A stretch of DNA of 64,000 nt from Pseudorhodoferax sp. Leaf267 (GCF_001422405.1 NZ_LMMV01000021.1:186858-250857); one strand, 5' to 3'. Shown: positions 7,459 to 15,843, counted from the first letter of the stretch. Program-made: numbers and translations. Notes: generated by a model from the sequence alone, not told the origin.

Positions 7459-9441
7459 TCACGCAAGACCTCCTTCCTGGGCGACGCTGACCGCGACTGC
7501 CAGCGGCCGCACCCAGATCGGCGTGCTGCCCAGCACGAACGTTTCGCCGTTGCGGGCCAGCAGGATCGTCTGACCCATCACTGTTCCGATCGCCTTCGCA
7601 GCTTTGCGTGGCACCGCGTTGCCGATGGCCTCACGCCAGCGCTGGTCGCTTTGCCCATCGAGCACGAAGTGACGGCCTTGGTGACCAGGTCCACCAGGCG
7701 CGAACCACTCTTCGGGATCGACCAGGCTCTGGAGCGATGCCAGTTCGAGCGTCGTGAATGGCCTGTGCCACGTTCCGTCCAACGACATGATTCTGCAGAC
7801 CAGTTTCTCGTTGGGCTCAGGAAGCGCTTCAACGGATTGGGCGGCCTGCCCCTCACTGCGCGGGTCCGCGACGCTCCAGGGCCCGTTATCGTGGCAGGCA
7901 GAGGCACTGACGGCCCCACTGCTGTCTTTCCACCGCATCACGCCGTAGTGCCCACCTGTGAGGTAGTGGTCGCCTTTGGAGCGCTGCATCCCGGTGCGGA
8001 CGTCGGCTACCGCGAAGGCGCCCTGCCCCGTCGTGCTGCCAGCGATGACGGTGCCTGTCGGTTCGGCAAACGCGGTGACAGCGTACTTCGCGAACGCTGG
8101 GCCGTCCCGGCGCACATCGGCCACGGCATAGGCGCCCATGTCGTCGCCGCCGATCACCGTGCCGGTCGGGCTCACCCAGGAGGTCACCGGGTACTTCGAG
8201 AACAGCCGATTAGGGCGGACTGGCCGAGGATCCGCCACCGACTGCCCGCTGCCATGGGCGCTGGTCACGGCTTGCGCGGCCTTCTCCCACTGCACTACGC
8301 GGAATTGATTCGAGTGCTTCGCAGGACCGTTGTGGCGCACATCGGCGACGCTGTAAGCGCCTTGGAGCGGGCCGGTCTGGCCAGCGACCGTGCCCGTGTG
8401 CTCGGTCCAGCGGCGCACACCAAGCGCCTGGCCATCTTGCCAGTGCGCGGACTGAGTGAAGCGCACATCTGCAACGGAGAACGCGCCATTGGTCGGTCGG
8501 GACTGCGCTGTCACCGTCCCGATCGTCTCTTCCCAGCGATGCACGCCCATGACATTGGGGTGCCAGTTGGTGCCCTCAGGGACCACCAGGTAGTCGCGCA
8601 GCTTGCCGTCCTCGATGGCCAGCTTGTTCAGCGACCGCCAGTCGGAGCCGGCTTCCACGAATGCGAGCCTCACCCAGGTTTTCCAATGCAATGCCGGGAT
8701 GCGGTGCATCGGCCCGCCGGCGGCGTCGCCCGGCAACGGCATGTGCCGCAGCACGTCGCCCACGGCGTGCAGGCGCCGCTTATGCGGCTCGTACAGGAAC
8801 GGCGGTACCTTCTTGCGGTGCCGGAACACCTTGAGCATGCGGCGGCGGCTCTGGGCCAAGCCGTCGCCCAGCTCGCCGCAATCGTGCACGGTCTCGGCGC
8901 CGACATAGCCGTAGTAGTTCATGAGCTTGTCGACCTCGTCGAGCAACGGCCGGCCGCGGCTCGCGATCCGCGGGACGTTCTCGAAGATGAACAGGCCGGG
9001 CAAATTGTCGGCGAAAGCCTCCATCGTCAGCATCATGCCGCGCGGCACCAGCTCGTTCAGGGCGCGGTAGCGGTCGCTGGTGGACTTCTGCGCGCTCAGG
9101 AGACCGGAGAAGCCCTTGCACGGCATCGAGGTGAAGACGATGTCGGGGAACAGGCCGTGGGCCGCATCGCGGAAGTCCTGCGGCGTGGCCTCACGCCATC
9201 CCAGCGGCGGCATGCGGCCCCAGTACCGGCGGTACATGCCCACGGTGAAGAGATCCAGGCAGGCCTGCGGCACGCCGGTCATCATCCTGAAGTCGCGACA
9301 GGCGCGCGGGTCGACGTCGACGCCACCGATGCACCGCATAGTGCCCTTGACCGGACCGATGCTCGGATCGGCGTCGTTGAAGCCGGCCGCGCCGCTGCCG
9401 GAGCCACCGCAGACGTGAAAGTGTTGGACGACCTGGTTCAC
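7459..9441 (-). CDS. DNA (cytosine-5) methyltransferase with internal repeats
   Basis: A 660-residue C5-cytosine methyltransferase. The N-terminus holds the cofactor loop (VCGGSGSGAAGFNDADP) and the catalytic Cys in FTSMPCKGFSG; GLFIFENVPRIASRG fits the ENV motif. The usual third residue of the PCQ motif is Lys here. Residues about 294-527 contain six related copies of a motif of the type W-x(5)-G-T-V-x(n)-G-x-(F/Y)-(S/A)-V-A-D-(V/P)-R, where one target-recognition region is expected. The C-terminus resumes with LTTLELASLQS and EAIGNAVPRKAAKAI, the usual motifs IX/X. GTG at 9441 is chosen because GGAGGTGC precedes it and it overlaps the upstream stop as GTGA. No matching endonuclease is seen, so it looks like an orphan anti-restriction or epigenetic enzyme. 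Confidence 0.85.
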   Translation of the reverse strand: MNQVVQHFHVCGGSGSGAAGFNDADPSIGPVKGTMRCIGGVDVDPRACRDFRMMTGVPQACLDLFTVGMYRRYWGRMPPLGWREATPQDFRDAAHGLFPDIVFTSMPCKGFSGLLSAQKSTSDRYRALNELVPRGMMLTMEAFADNLPGLFIFENVPRIASRGRPLLDEVDKLMNYYGYVGAETVHDCGELGDGLAQSRRRMLKVFRHRKKVPPFLYEPHKRRLHAVGDVLRHMPLPGDAAGGPMHRIPALHWKTWVRLAFVEAGSDWRSLNKLAIEDGKLRDYLVVPEGTNWHPNVMGVHRWEETIGTVTAQSRPTNGAFSVADVRFTQSAHWQDGQALGVRRWTEHTGTVAGQTGPLQGAYSVADVRHNGPAKHSNQFRVVQWEKAAQAVTSAHGSGQSVADPRPVRPNRLFSKYPVTSWVSPTGTVIGGDDMGAYAVADVRRDGPAFAKYAVTAFAEPTGTVIAGSTTGQGAFAVADVRTGMQRSKGDHYLTGGHYGVMRWKDSSGAVSASACHDNGPWSVADPRSEGQAAQSVEALPEPNEKLVCRIMSLDGTWHRPFTTLELASLQSLVDPEEWFAPGGPGHQGRHFVLDGQSDQRWREAIGNAVPRKAAKAIGTVMGQTILLARNGETFVLGSTPIWVRPLAVAVSVAQEGGLA

Positions 9442-9815
9442 GCTGCACCTCCGACTGGGATGCAAAAGCGCTTGAGCCAGCCGTCGAGCGCGTCGGGGCA
9501 GCCGCTGCAGATGCCGCTGCGGCCGGAGCGGTCGACCGCCAGCCAGAAGCAACCCTCGGGGCAGGCCTGGCTGTCAGTGCAGCCGCAGCCGGCACAGGTG
9601 GCGGGCTGGTTCAGGTCAACGGTCAAGCGGGCAAGCGACTGCCGGTCGATGCCATCCGGCAGACCGGCCACGTGGCAAGCGATCGGCGCCGCGTGCGCCT
9701 CGATCGCGCTGCAGCACTTCGACGCTGTAGCTGCGCCGGGCGTGACGGCCGCGCCGGCAGCACCCGGGCCAGCCCAGCCGGCCCTTGCAGGTGGGGATTG
9801 AGATTTGCCGCTCAT
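9438..9815 (-). CDS. Small Cys-rich probable zinc-binding protein
   Basis: A 125-residue protein whose second half has closely spaced cysteines: CAGCGCTDSQACPEGC, then ICSGC and a last Cys near the C-terminus. This pattern resembles a small module often seen in phage and island proteins and probably binds zinc. The N-terminal 40 residues are low-complexity (Ala/Gly/Pro). The ATG at 9815 is preceded by AAGGAGGAAC. The stop overlaps the GTG of the cytosine methyltransferase (GTGA), so the two are translationally coupled and may work together, for instance in DNA recognition; that is inference. Confidence 0.65.
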   Translation of the reverse strand: MSGKSQSPPARAGWAGPGAAGAAVTPGAATASKCCSAIEAHAAPIACHVAGLPDGIDRQSLARLTVDLNQPATCAGCGCTDSQACPEGCFWLAVDRSGRSGICSGCPDALDGWLKRFCIPVGGAA

Positions 9816-9994
9816 GGTGTTCCTCCTTGGATGGAGCGGATAGACAACCCTTCCCGACATCACCATGCAAAGAGTTTCGAGGGCGTGAAGCCAGGTCGAG
9901 CACGGTGCTGGCCCAGCGACGCGAACGCCGTCATGCCCAGCCGTGTCGGAAACGGTCCCAGATGCTGCGAGCCGCGACCCTTCCGGATGATTTC

Positions 9995-10999
9995 TTAGGC
10001 GCGTTCGAGAAGGAACGCCGCCAGGTCCGCGCGGACCGAAGCCTTGCCAGCCTGCAGCCCAGCCACGAAGGGTTCGCTTCCGACCATCTCACCGCACAGC
10101 GCCATTGCGCGGCTCATCGCAGCGATGGCATCACTCGCTGCGGCTTCGGCGGTCGATGCATGGCCGCGAAGTGTTGTCGATCCGAAGAGGCTGGCTAACC
10201 TGTACATCGACGACTTGTCCGGCAGTGACCGTTCCCACCGGAAGCTTGGGGCGTCGCCCGTGGTCCCGGGGTAGATCTGCAACTCTTGGCCGTCGAAGGC
10301 TGCGACCAAACTCTGGGTGTTCCAGCCGCTGCGGTAGAACTGCAGCCCACCCAGCAAGATCGGCTCGAAGTCGAACTCGGTCGACGCGCGTACCGCATCA
10401 GCGAAGTTGTCCGACTTGCCGCTCGCCCGGGCGTACACCCCCTCAGCACCAGGCACCTTGTACGTTGCGCTCCAGCTTGCCCCCTGGCCGTCATGAGGCC
10501 GATGCACCTCGCGGGCCAGGTAACCACCCGGTACCTCTGTCGTCACGAACCTCAGCAGTCCGTGCTCCCCGTAGGCGTACGCCGACCAGTGCAGGCCTTC
10601 CAGCTCGACATCGCAGCCGACGCCGAGCGAGGGACCTCCAAGCCGGTAGATCCACTCGAATTGCGGGTCAGGCCGGGACCTCAGCTCGCCGAAATCCATG
10701 GGCAGGCCCATGTCGGCGCGCAGCTTTCGGTATTGGTCCGCCTCCTCTTGCGTGATGCGGCCCCGCGCCACGAGGTAGTCGTACTGCGGGATGGTGAACT
10801 CGTCGAACCAGAACGACGAATCCAATGTGCGGTCATCGTCGTCGGTGTCGTCGTGCTGCTGCTTGAAGAACGCCCAGGCTTCGGCCACAACGCTCGTGCC
10901 TGCGCGCTGCAGCCAGTTCGCCCGCTCGACTACCGTCAGGCCATTCCACCAGGCCATGCCGAGCGCTTCATCAGCGGCCGGTTCGCGGTCCAGATCCAT
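9995..10999 (-). CDS. Hypothetical island protein
   Basis: A 334-residue soluble protein with no signal or membrane segment. The N-terminus (EALGMAWWNGLTVVERANWL) and the acidic patch HDDTDDDDRTLD are distinctive. The middle is rich in aromatic residues and beta-prone sequence (LEGLHWSAYAYGEHGLLRFV), and the C-terminus is helical and Ala-rich. I do not recognise a family. It begins 3 bp after the stop of the gene at 11002-11346, so the two form a coupled pair. It belongs to the run of unknown leftward genes between the helicase and the cytosine methyltransferase. Confidence 0.6.
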   Translation of the reverse strand: MDLDREPAADEALGMAWWNGLTVVERANWLQRAGTSVVAEAWAFFKQQHDDTDDDDRTLDSSFWFDEFTIPQYDYLVARGRITQEEADQYRKLRADMGLPMDFGELRSRPDPQFEWIYRLGGPSLGVGCDVELEGLHWSAYAYGEHGLLRFVTTEVPGGYLAREVHRPHDGQGASWSATYKVPGAEGVYARASGKSDNFADAVRASTEFDFEPILLGGLQFYRSGWNTQSLVAAFDGQELQIYPGTTGDAPSFRWERSLPDKSSMYRLASLFGSTTLRGHASTAEAAASDAIAAMSRAMALCGEMVGSEPFVAGLQAGKASVRADLAAFLLERA

Positions 11000-11001
11000 G
11001 G

Positions 11002-11346
11002 TCAGACCCCCCTGTCGATGATGTCGGCTGCCACCTGTCGCGCCACACCGAGGTAGCCGTCCCGGCGCCCGTGCAGTTCGGCGTCGGGACGCCGCAGCGC
11101 GCGCTGCAGGTAGCCGAGGCGACCGCTACTGGCGGCCCAGCCCCGATCAGGCAGGGTTTCGCAGCTGTCGAAGCACAGCCACGTGCGGCCCTGCCCCACG
11201 TCGCCTTGGTCGACCATGCGCAGTGCTGCGCGGATGGCGGCGTCCGAGCCATCGGCCGACATCCTCACGCAGATGCGTTCGTCCGTCTCGGCGTCACGGA
11301 ACGTGACACGCCAGTCGACGGGTCCGGTCAAAACAGGATGGTCCAT
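11002..11346 (-). CDS. Hypothetical island protein
   Basis: A 114-residue soluble protein starting at the ATG at 11346 behind GAGGAGGGC. It contains VDWRVTFRDAETDERICVRM and a polar, Arg-rich C-terminal half. I recognise no domain. Upstream and downstream spacings are 10 bp and 2 bp, so it is embedded in a tight operon. A longer upstream frame exists but belongs to the overlapping neighbour. Confidence 0.55.
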   Translation of the reverse strand: MDHPVLTGPVDWRVTFRDAETDERICVRMSADGSDAAIRAALRMVDQGDVGQGRTWLCFDSCETLPDRGWAASSGRLGYLQRALRRPDAELHGRRDGYLGVARQVAADIIDRGV

Positions 11347-11356
11347 GGCGCCCTCC

Positions 11357-11842
11357 TCAGCAACGCACGACCGAAAAATGGTCGTCGGCCTGCACATAGC
11401 GCCACGACTCCGCAGATGCCGCAGCGCCGCCGGGCGCGAAGACAGCCAGAGCGCGCGCGCGCGCCTCGGCCATGGTGATGGCCACAACGCGGCCCACCAA
11501 CAGGGGTTTGTCAGCCGGCAGGGCCTCGCGCAGTTGCGCACGCCCATGCAGGCGGACGTCCCACAGCGCGCGTCGTGCCGTGATACACAAGGACCGGACG
11601 GCGTAAACGCCGAGTGGATTCGCCTCCAACGCATCGTGGTGGGCGGCCACCTCCGCGTCGTCGGCGGTCGCGGCCAAGTAGTCATCGATGCGCTCACGAC
11701 CGCTGCTCCGGTCGATCACTCGAACAGCCCATCGCTGCAGAATCGCATCGCGCGCCAACGCAGACTGGAGGCAAGGGTCGAAGGGGATCGGTGGATGGCC
11801 TTCATGCCGAAGACCGGTGAACTGCTGCTCACGTGCGCTCAT
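11357..11842 (-). CDS. Hypothetical island protein
   Basis: A 161-residue soluble protein. The second half reads as an alternation of strands and helices (LLVGRVVAITMAEARARALA; ESWRYVQADDHFSVVRC), and its closing segment resembles small proteins that accompany methyltransferases on islands, though I cannot name a family. Its leader (11863-11894) can fold into a hairpin with 9-bp arms. It heads the three-gene set 11842-9995. Confidence 0.55.
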   Translation of the reverse strand: MSAREQQFTGLRHEGHPPIPFDPCLQSALARDAILQRWAVRVIDRSSGRERIDDYLAATADDAEVAAHHDALEANPLGVYAVRSLCITARRALWDVRLHGRAQLREALPADKPLLVGRVVAITMAEARARALAVFAPGGAAASAESWRYVQADDHFSVVRC

Positions 11843-11862
11843 GGATAGCTCCCGTATGGGCG

Positions 11863-11894
11863 TGGATGGTGAAACCTCTCAGCACCACCATCCA
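11863..11894. repeat. Inverted repeat in the leader of the gene starting at 11842
   Basis: TGGATGGTG at 11863-11871 and its exact complement CACCATCCA at 11886-11894 can form a 9-bp stem with a 14-base loop. It lies about 20-50 bp upstream of the ATG at 11842, so it could be an operator or a leader RNA structure. There is no T-run that would make it a terminator. Confidence 0.4.
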
Positions 11895-11961
11895 AAGAGC
11901 ATCAAAGCGCGATACCGATTGCGATGAAGTATGCCTGCATCGGATCGCATTCGTCAACATG

Positions 11962-12309
11962 TCAGCGACGTGCGCATGCGAAAACGCTGCCGACGATCGT
12001 GGTGCTGACGGCACCAGCGCTATACGGGTGCGTGCTGTTCAGTGTGTCCTGCATGTGGACCACATTGCCGCCCATCGCGGCTGCGCGATTGCGCATGTCA
12101 TTGCGCGCGCCCATCATGAGGTTCTCGTTCGTGGTGAAGTCACCACTGAACACGTTACCCTGCTTGCCGATCACCTCGCCGAGCGGCTTGCAACCAGCGG
12201 GACGAGCGTTCACCAGCTCGACGGCGGCGCCCTGCGGCGTGACGGACGTTGCAGCGCAGCCGGCCAGTACCACGGCCAGCAGGGGCAAGAGGATCGAGTG
12301 AGTTCGCAT
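11962..12309 (-). CDS. DUF4156-like lipoprotein
   Basis: A 115-residue lipoprotein precursor. MRTHSILLPLLAVVLAGCAA is a signal sequence ending in a good lipobox (LAGC). The mature part (AAVELVNARPAGCKPLGEV, then MMGARNDMRNRAAAMGGNVV) matches what I remember of the DUF4156/RcsF-like small lipoproteins: two conserved Cys and the N-x-(M/L)-R-N-x-A-A-x-x-G-A/G-N pattern. ATG 12309 has AAGGAGAA in front. Envelope location is predicted; the role in the island is unknown, but such proteins are common cargo of conjugative elements. Confidence 0.7.
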   Translation of the reverse strand: MRTHSILLPLLAVVLAGCAATSVTPQGAAVELVNARPAGCKPLGEVIGKQGNVFSGDFTTNENLMMGARNDMRNRAAAMGGNVVHMQDTLNSTHPYSAGAVSTTIVGSVFACARR

Positions 12310-12343
12310 TGGTTTTCTCCTTGGTTGTTGCTGCGTTCAATGC

Positions 12344-12423
12344 AGCGCTCCTTCGGGAGCGCTGTAGTGAAAGTAGCTCGTGCTGCTTGAGGGATGCGCT
12401 GGGCCGAACTTGCGTTCGGCCCA
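12344..12423. repeat. Two tandem perfect hairpins in an intergenic gap
   Basis: AGCGCTCC-TTCG-GGAGCGCT (12344-12363) is an 8-bp stem with a TTCG tetraloop on the plus strand. TGGGCCGAAC and GTTCGGCCCA (12400-12409 and 12414-12423) form a 10-bp stem with a 4-base loop. Both lie between the gene ending at 12438 and the lipoprotein gene starting at 12309, so on the leftward transcript they follow one stop codon and precede the next start. Neither has a T-run; they may stabilise RNA 3' ends or act as a terminator without a U-tract. Confidence 0.5.
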
Positions 12424-12437
12424 GGCGCCCTGGTGGC

Positions 12438-12803
12438 CTAGCCGGCCTGCGCAGCGGTTGTAGCCTGCGCGCGTTGTAGTCGATCGATCTCACATTTCTG
12501 CTGGATCAGTGCAAAGATGAGTGCCTTCCGATCCAGCGTTAACCAGGCCTCGACCTTGTTGAGCAGCTCCACTGCCGCGGAATAGTCGGGATCCTCTGGG
12601 CCGAACATCGGTGCATCAATAAAGTCCGCCCAGCACAGGCGGCCTGTTGCCAGGGTAATTTCCACCTCCGCATCCGGCTGCGCGTTCAGACAGCTTTCGA
12701 GCCACTGGACCACGTCCTTCGTGCCCCTGCGGTCATCGCGCGGCAGCGTGATCGTGAAGTTGGCGTTGATGTCGTAGTGCCGCGGATCAGTGATGTTTTT
12801 CAT
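12438..12803 (-). CDS. Hypothetical island protein
   Basis: A 121-residue acidic soluble protein: ITDPRHYDINANFTITLPRD at the start, then a helical stretch (SAAVELLNKVEAWLTLDRKA) and a coiled C-terminus (EIDRLQRAQATTAAQAG). ATG 12803 is chosen because TTTGGAGCGACGT precedes it. Not recognised. It is followed by a gap with two strong hairpins, suggesting the end of a transcript or a processing point. Confidence 0.5.
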   Translation of the reverse strand: MKNITDPRHYDINANFTITLPRDDRRGTKDVVQWLESCLNAQPDAEVEITLATGRLCWADFIDAPMFGPEDPDYSAAVELLNKVEAWLTLDRKALIFALIQQKCEIDRLQRAQATTAAQAG

Positions 12804-12851
12804 ACGTCGCTCCAAAGGGTGAACGAAAAGTGCCAGCCTTCGCCGACACGC

Positions 12852-13304
12852 TCAGGCCACCCTGCGGATGCGGGGCTCTGCGTCGTTGGATGCAGATCTG
12901 CGTGCGTCGGGCAAGCAGATCACCTTCGCTTCATTTCGAACGGACTTGACGTATGCCGCGCGGCGCCTCACAGCGCGAACGTGAGCAGACGTAGCTCGGC
13001 CGATGCGCAGCGCGGCCGACACGACAGTGCCGACCAGATCGATCGCAATGCCACCGCACGTCCTGGCCAGCACGCCGTAGCGGCGCGCCTTGGCGTAGCG
13101 GATGTGCGAGCGCTTGACCGTCTCCAACGCCCGCAGGTGCGCGCCTGGGAAGGCCTTGCACAAGTCGAGATCGGACTCGAAGCGATCAACGAGGAGGCGG
13201 GCAACGACAACGTCGTCGACACGCTCGAACAGCTGATGCAAATGCCGCGCATCGACGCTGCGCGGATTAAATGCTGGGGACTTCGGGGAAGAGGACTGTT
13301 GCAT
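12852..13304 (-). CDS. Hypothetical island protein, basic
   Basis: A 150-residue basic protein without membrane segments. It contains VVVARLLVDRFESDLDLCKA and a very Arg-rich helical part (ALRIGRATSAHVRAVRRRAA), consistent with nucleic-acid binding, but I recognise no family. ATG 13304 follows GGAGACCACC. A terminator-like hairpin with a run of seven T on the leftward strand lies just upstream (13315-13365), so its expression may be attenuated or it may have its own promoter. Confidence 0.5.
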   Translation of the reverse strand: MQQSSSPKSPAFNPRSVDARHLHQLFERVDDVVVARLLVDRFESDLDLCKAFPGAHLRALETVKRSHIRYAKARRYGVLARTCGGIAIDLVGTVVSAALRIGRATSAHVRAVRRRAAYVKSVRNEAKVICLPDARRSASNDAEPRIRRVA

Positions 13305-13314
13305 GGTGGTCTCC

Positions 13315-13365
13315 AAAAAAATGGGAACCACCTACCCGACCGGGAAGAGGTTCCCGGGTGGGTGG
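13315..13365 (-). terminator. Terminator/attenuator upstream of the gene starting at 13304
   Basis: On the leftward strand a stem forms between CCACCCACCC and GGGTAGGTGG (plus-strand 13356-13365 and 13328-13337, one G-T pair). It is extended past a four-base bulge by GGGAA/TTCCC with a 4-base loop. The stem is followed 6 bases later by seven T (13315-13321 as A on the plus strand). The ribosome site of the next gene starts immediately afterwards. It could end transcripts from the helicase side or act as an attenuator. The gap between stem and T-run makes efficient termination uncertain. Confidence 0.5.
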
Positions 13366-13503
13366 ATGAAAAAATGCCCCAGACAAGCCATTGGGAGGCT
13401 TGCCGTGCCGCTTTCAAGAGCTGAGCGGCTGCGTGGTGCTCATGGAGCGGTCACGTTCGAAATCTAGCAGAAATCAGCGGGTTGTTCGAGCGATTGACGG
13501 CAC

Positions 13504-13662
13504 TCAACCAACCAAGAAATCCACAAGGCCTAGACCCCCAATGAACAGCACGCAAGAGCCCACCAGCAGGGCCGATGCACGCTGCCACACGTCGAAAAAA
13601 ATTATGCTCATAAGGAACCCGCAGCTTCCCGTCAAGGCCATCAACAATCCGATCAAGACCAT
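13504..13662 (-). CDS. Possible small two-helix membrane protein
   Basis: A 52-residue frame with two hydrophobic segments (MVLIGLLMALTGSCGFLMSI and SALLVGSCVLFIGGLGLVDF). ATG 13662 has GAGG nine bases upstream; an in-frame TTG at 13725 would add 21 residues but has no ribosome site. It lies between the SNF2-type helicase and the hairpin upstream of 13304. Supported only by its hydrophobic pattern and start signal; function unknown. Confidence 0.35.
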   Translation of the reverse strand: MVLIGLLMALTGSCGFLMSIIFFDVWQRASALLVGSCVLFIGGLGLVDFLVG

Positions 13663-13842
13663 CTTCCAATCCTCACAGCTAGCATTCGAAATCACGTTTG
13701 ACCACGTGGCTGTCACGTCGGCCAAACAAGGCGATGGGACGGCAGCGAATGCGGTGCAGCGCGGTGCGCCAGTTGATCCTGCACGTAGCCCAACGGACGG
13801 ACACGATCCAAAGGTCAGTCAGTCGGTACGCCATTCGATACG

Positions 13843-15810
13843 TCATGCCTGTGGCTCCAGCAACGAAGACCTCACTGCCTCCACGACCTCGACCTCGGTT
13901 TCCCGCTTGCTCTGCAGGACTTCCCACACCTGTGCATCGATCGTCTTGGGAACCAGAGGCACCTTCACGACGACGTTGCGCCTCTGTCCCAGGCGATAGG
14001 CACGGTCTTCTGCCTGACGCATCAAAGCCGGCGTCCAGGGCAACGATGCGAATGCCACGTAGTTGGCCGCCGTCAGCGTGATGCCAACGCCAGCTGCGGA
14101 CGTCGTGCCGATGAACACCGTGACACCATCGTCCTGCTGGAACGCATCAATCGCCCGCTGGCGGGCTTTCAGACTGTCCTTGCCCACCAGGGTCACACAA
14201 CGCACGCCGATGGCCTGCAGCGCCTCGCTAAGCGCGTCGACGGTCGGGATGTACTCACAGAAGATGATCAGCTTGTCGCCCGCCGACAGGCCCTCGACCA
14301 TCTCCACCAAGAAGCCGATCTTCAAGGCTTCAAGTGTCTGGCGCAGCTTCACGATCTTCGACATGGCCGGCAGGCTGGTGTCGTTCCAAATTTCCTGGTA
14401 GGCCCCCAGGCCTTCGGGCGGAGAAATGTGGACCACCTGGCGTGACTTTTCGCCAAGCTCCGTGAGCACGTCCTTGCTGCGCCGGAGCATCCAGCCTTTG
14501 AGGGCCGAGGCCAGGCGCGCGCGCTTCTCGCTGGTGCCGGCGTATTCCTTGGCGAACTCCTTGAGCGTCAGGTTGCCCAGGTCGTGGCCCGTCATGCGCA
14601 GCAGCGTGTGCATCTCGACCTCGCGGCTGAGCAGGGGCGTACCGGTCACGACGTAGCGGCGTGGAATGCGGGCGGCCAGCAGGAACATGTTCCGGGTCCG
14701 GCCCGAGTCGTACTCCTTCAGGTAATGCGCCTCATCCACCGCCATGACGGCAAAGCCCAGGGCGACATCACGCACCAGGCCGCCCAGCCGCTCGTAGTTG
14801 GCGACCACCCATTCGCAGCTCTGCAGCGTCTCGTGCGCGGCCTCACCAACAATGCCAACGACCGCCTGCGGGTAGACCAACTGGATCTCGCGCAGCCAGT
14901 TCATACGCAGTGTGGCCGGGCAGACGATCAGCACGCGGCCCGAACCCGCGATCATGCGGGTGCTGACCACCACCTGGCGGCTTTTGCCCAGGCCCATGTC
15001 GTCGCCCAGGCAACTACCCGTCTGCCCCAGCAAATGGCGCACGCCGACGGCCTGGTAGTCCCGCAAAGTGCCAGAGGCTACGAGACCGTTGAGCGCATCG
15101 GAGTCGAAGCCCAAATCGGTTACGCGGTCCAACTCGGTGGAGAAGTACCCCGTCCCATCTTCGGGCGCGTCTGGGCGCTGCACACCGCGCTCCGGGGCCA
15201 TGGCCGGCACGGAGATCGGCACATGGCCAGAAGACGACGATGACAACTGCTCGATCAGCACGGGATGCTCGTGCACGAACACGAACTCCCGACTCACACC
15301 CGCAACGCCCTGCAAACGCTCGATGATCTGCTCCGGATCGGCTTGCACTTGCCAGGCGGCGGCATGCGTGTGAAACAGGCCATTGAGCGAACGCATCGCA
15401 GCCACACACGGACCGTCGTACAGAAAGCTCACCGCATAGCGTCCCCGCGACAACTCGCTTCCACGCAGCGGGAAGATCTGCACGTCGAGCAACTGGCTGA
15501 AGTAATCGGCCTGCAGGTCGCGCAGCGCAGCGGCGATGGTGCCCGGCACTTCTTCCAGGTCCACGTGGTGGCCGTGGTATACGGACCGGAGCGCAGAGAC
15601 GATCGTGTCCGCGCCTTGCGCGCGCAGAACCGACATGCGCCGCGGCGCGCACCACCAGCCACCCGCCGCCGCCAGCGGCTTCTTCACGCCCGGGATATGC
15701 AGCAACTGCAGGCCAACGCGCCGTCCGTCGGCCACCGCTTTGACCAGCAACTCGGGCGGCCGAAGCCGCACTGGTGCGAGAGCAACCGGATTGATGTCTT
15801 CGAAGCTCAT
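13843..15810 (-). CDS. SNF2/SMARCAL1-like DEAD-box helicase
   Basis: A 655-residue superfamily 2 SNF2-type ATPase. After an N-terminal substrate or regulatory part (about residues 1-245), the helicase core shows motif I DDMGLGKSRQ, the DEAH-type Walker B VDEAHYLKEYDSGRT, motif III VTGTPLLSR, and in the second lobe IFIGTTSAAGVGITLTAAN-type motif V and LMRQAEDRAYRLGQRR for motif VI. This resembles the SMARCAL1/HARP subgroup, which anneals or remodels DNA. Such proteins occur on phages and islands, where they may help replication, repair or defence. It lies 33 bp behind an adenine methyltransferase gene in the same direction, suggesting joint function. Confidence 0.85.
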   Translation of the reverse strand: MSFEDINPVALAPVRLRPPELLVKAVADGRRVGLQLLHIPGVKKPLAAAGGWWCAPRRMSVLRAQGADTIVSALRSVYHGHHVDLEEVPGTIAAALRDLQADYFSQLLDVQIFPLRGSELSRGRYAVSFLYDGPCVAAMRSLNGLFHTHAAAWQVQADPEQIIERLQGVAGVSREFVFVHEHPVLIEQLSSSSSGHVPISVPAMAPERGVQRPDAPEDGTGYFSTELDRVTDLGFDSDALNGLVASGTLRDYQAVGVRHLLGQTGSCLGDDMGLGKSRQVVVSTRMIAGSGRVLIVCPATLRMNWLREIQLVYPQAVVGIVGEAAHETLQSCEWVVANYERLGGLVRDVALGFAVMAVDEAHYLKEYDSGRTRNMFLLAARIPRRYVVTGTPLLSREVEMHTLLRMTGHDLGNLTLKEFAKEYAGTSEKRARLASALKGWMLRRSKDVLTELGEKSRQVVHISPPEGLGAYQEIWNDTSLPAMSKIVKLRQTLEALKIGFLVEMVEGLSAGDKLIIFCEYIPTVDALSEALQAIGVRCVTLVGKDSLKARQRAIDAFQQDDGVTVFIGTTSAAGVGITLTAANYVAFASLPWTPALMRQAEDRAYRLGQRRNVVVKVPLVPKTIDAQVWEVLQSKRETEVEVVEAVRSSLLEPQA

Positions 15811-15843
15811 CCCGCTGGTCTCACAGCGTGTCGCGGATTGCGA

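Noticed and set aside
7651-9801. 716-residue rightward open frame
   Set aside because: It is the antisense shadow of the cytosine methyltransferase gene; no ribosome site, domain or sensible composition.
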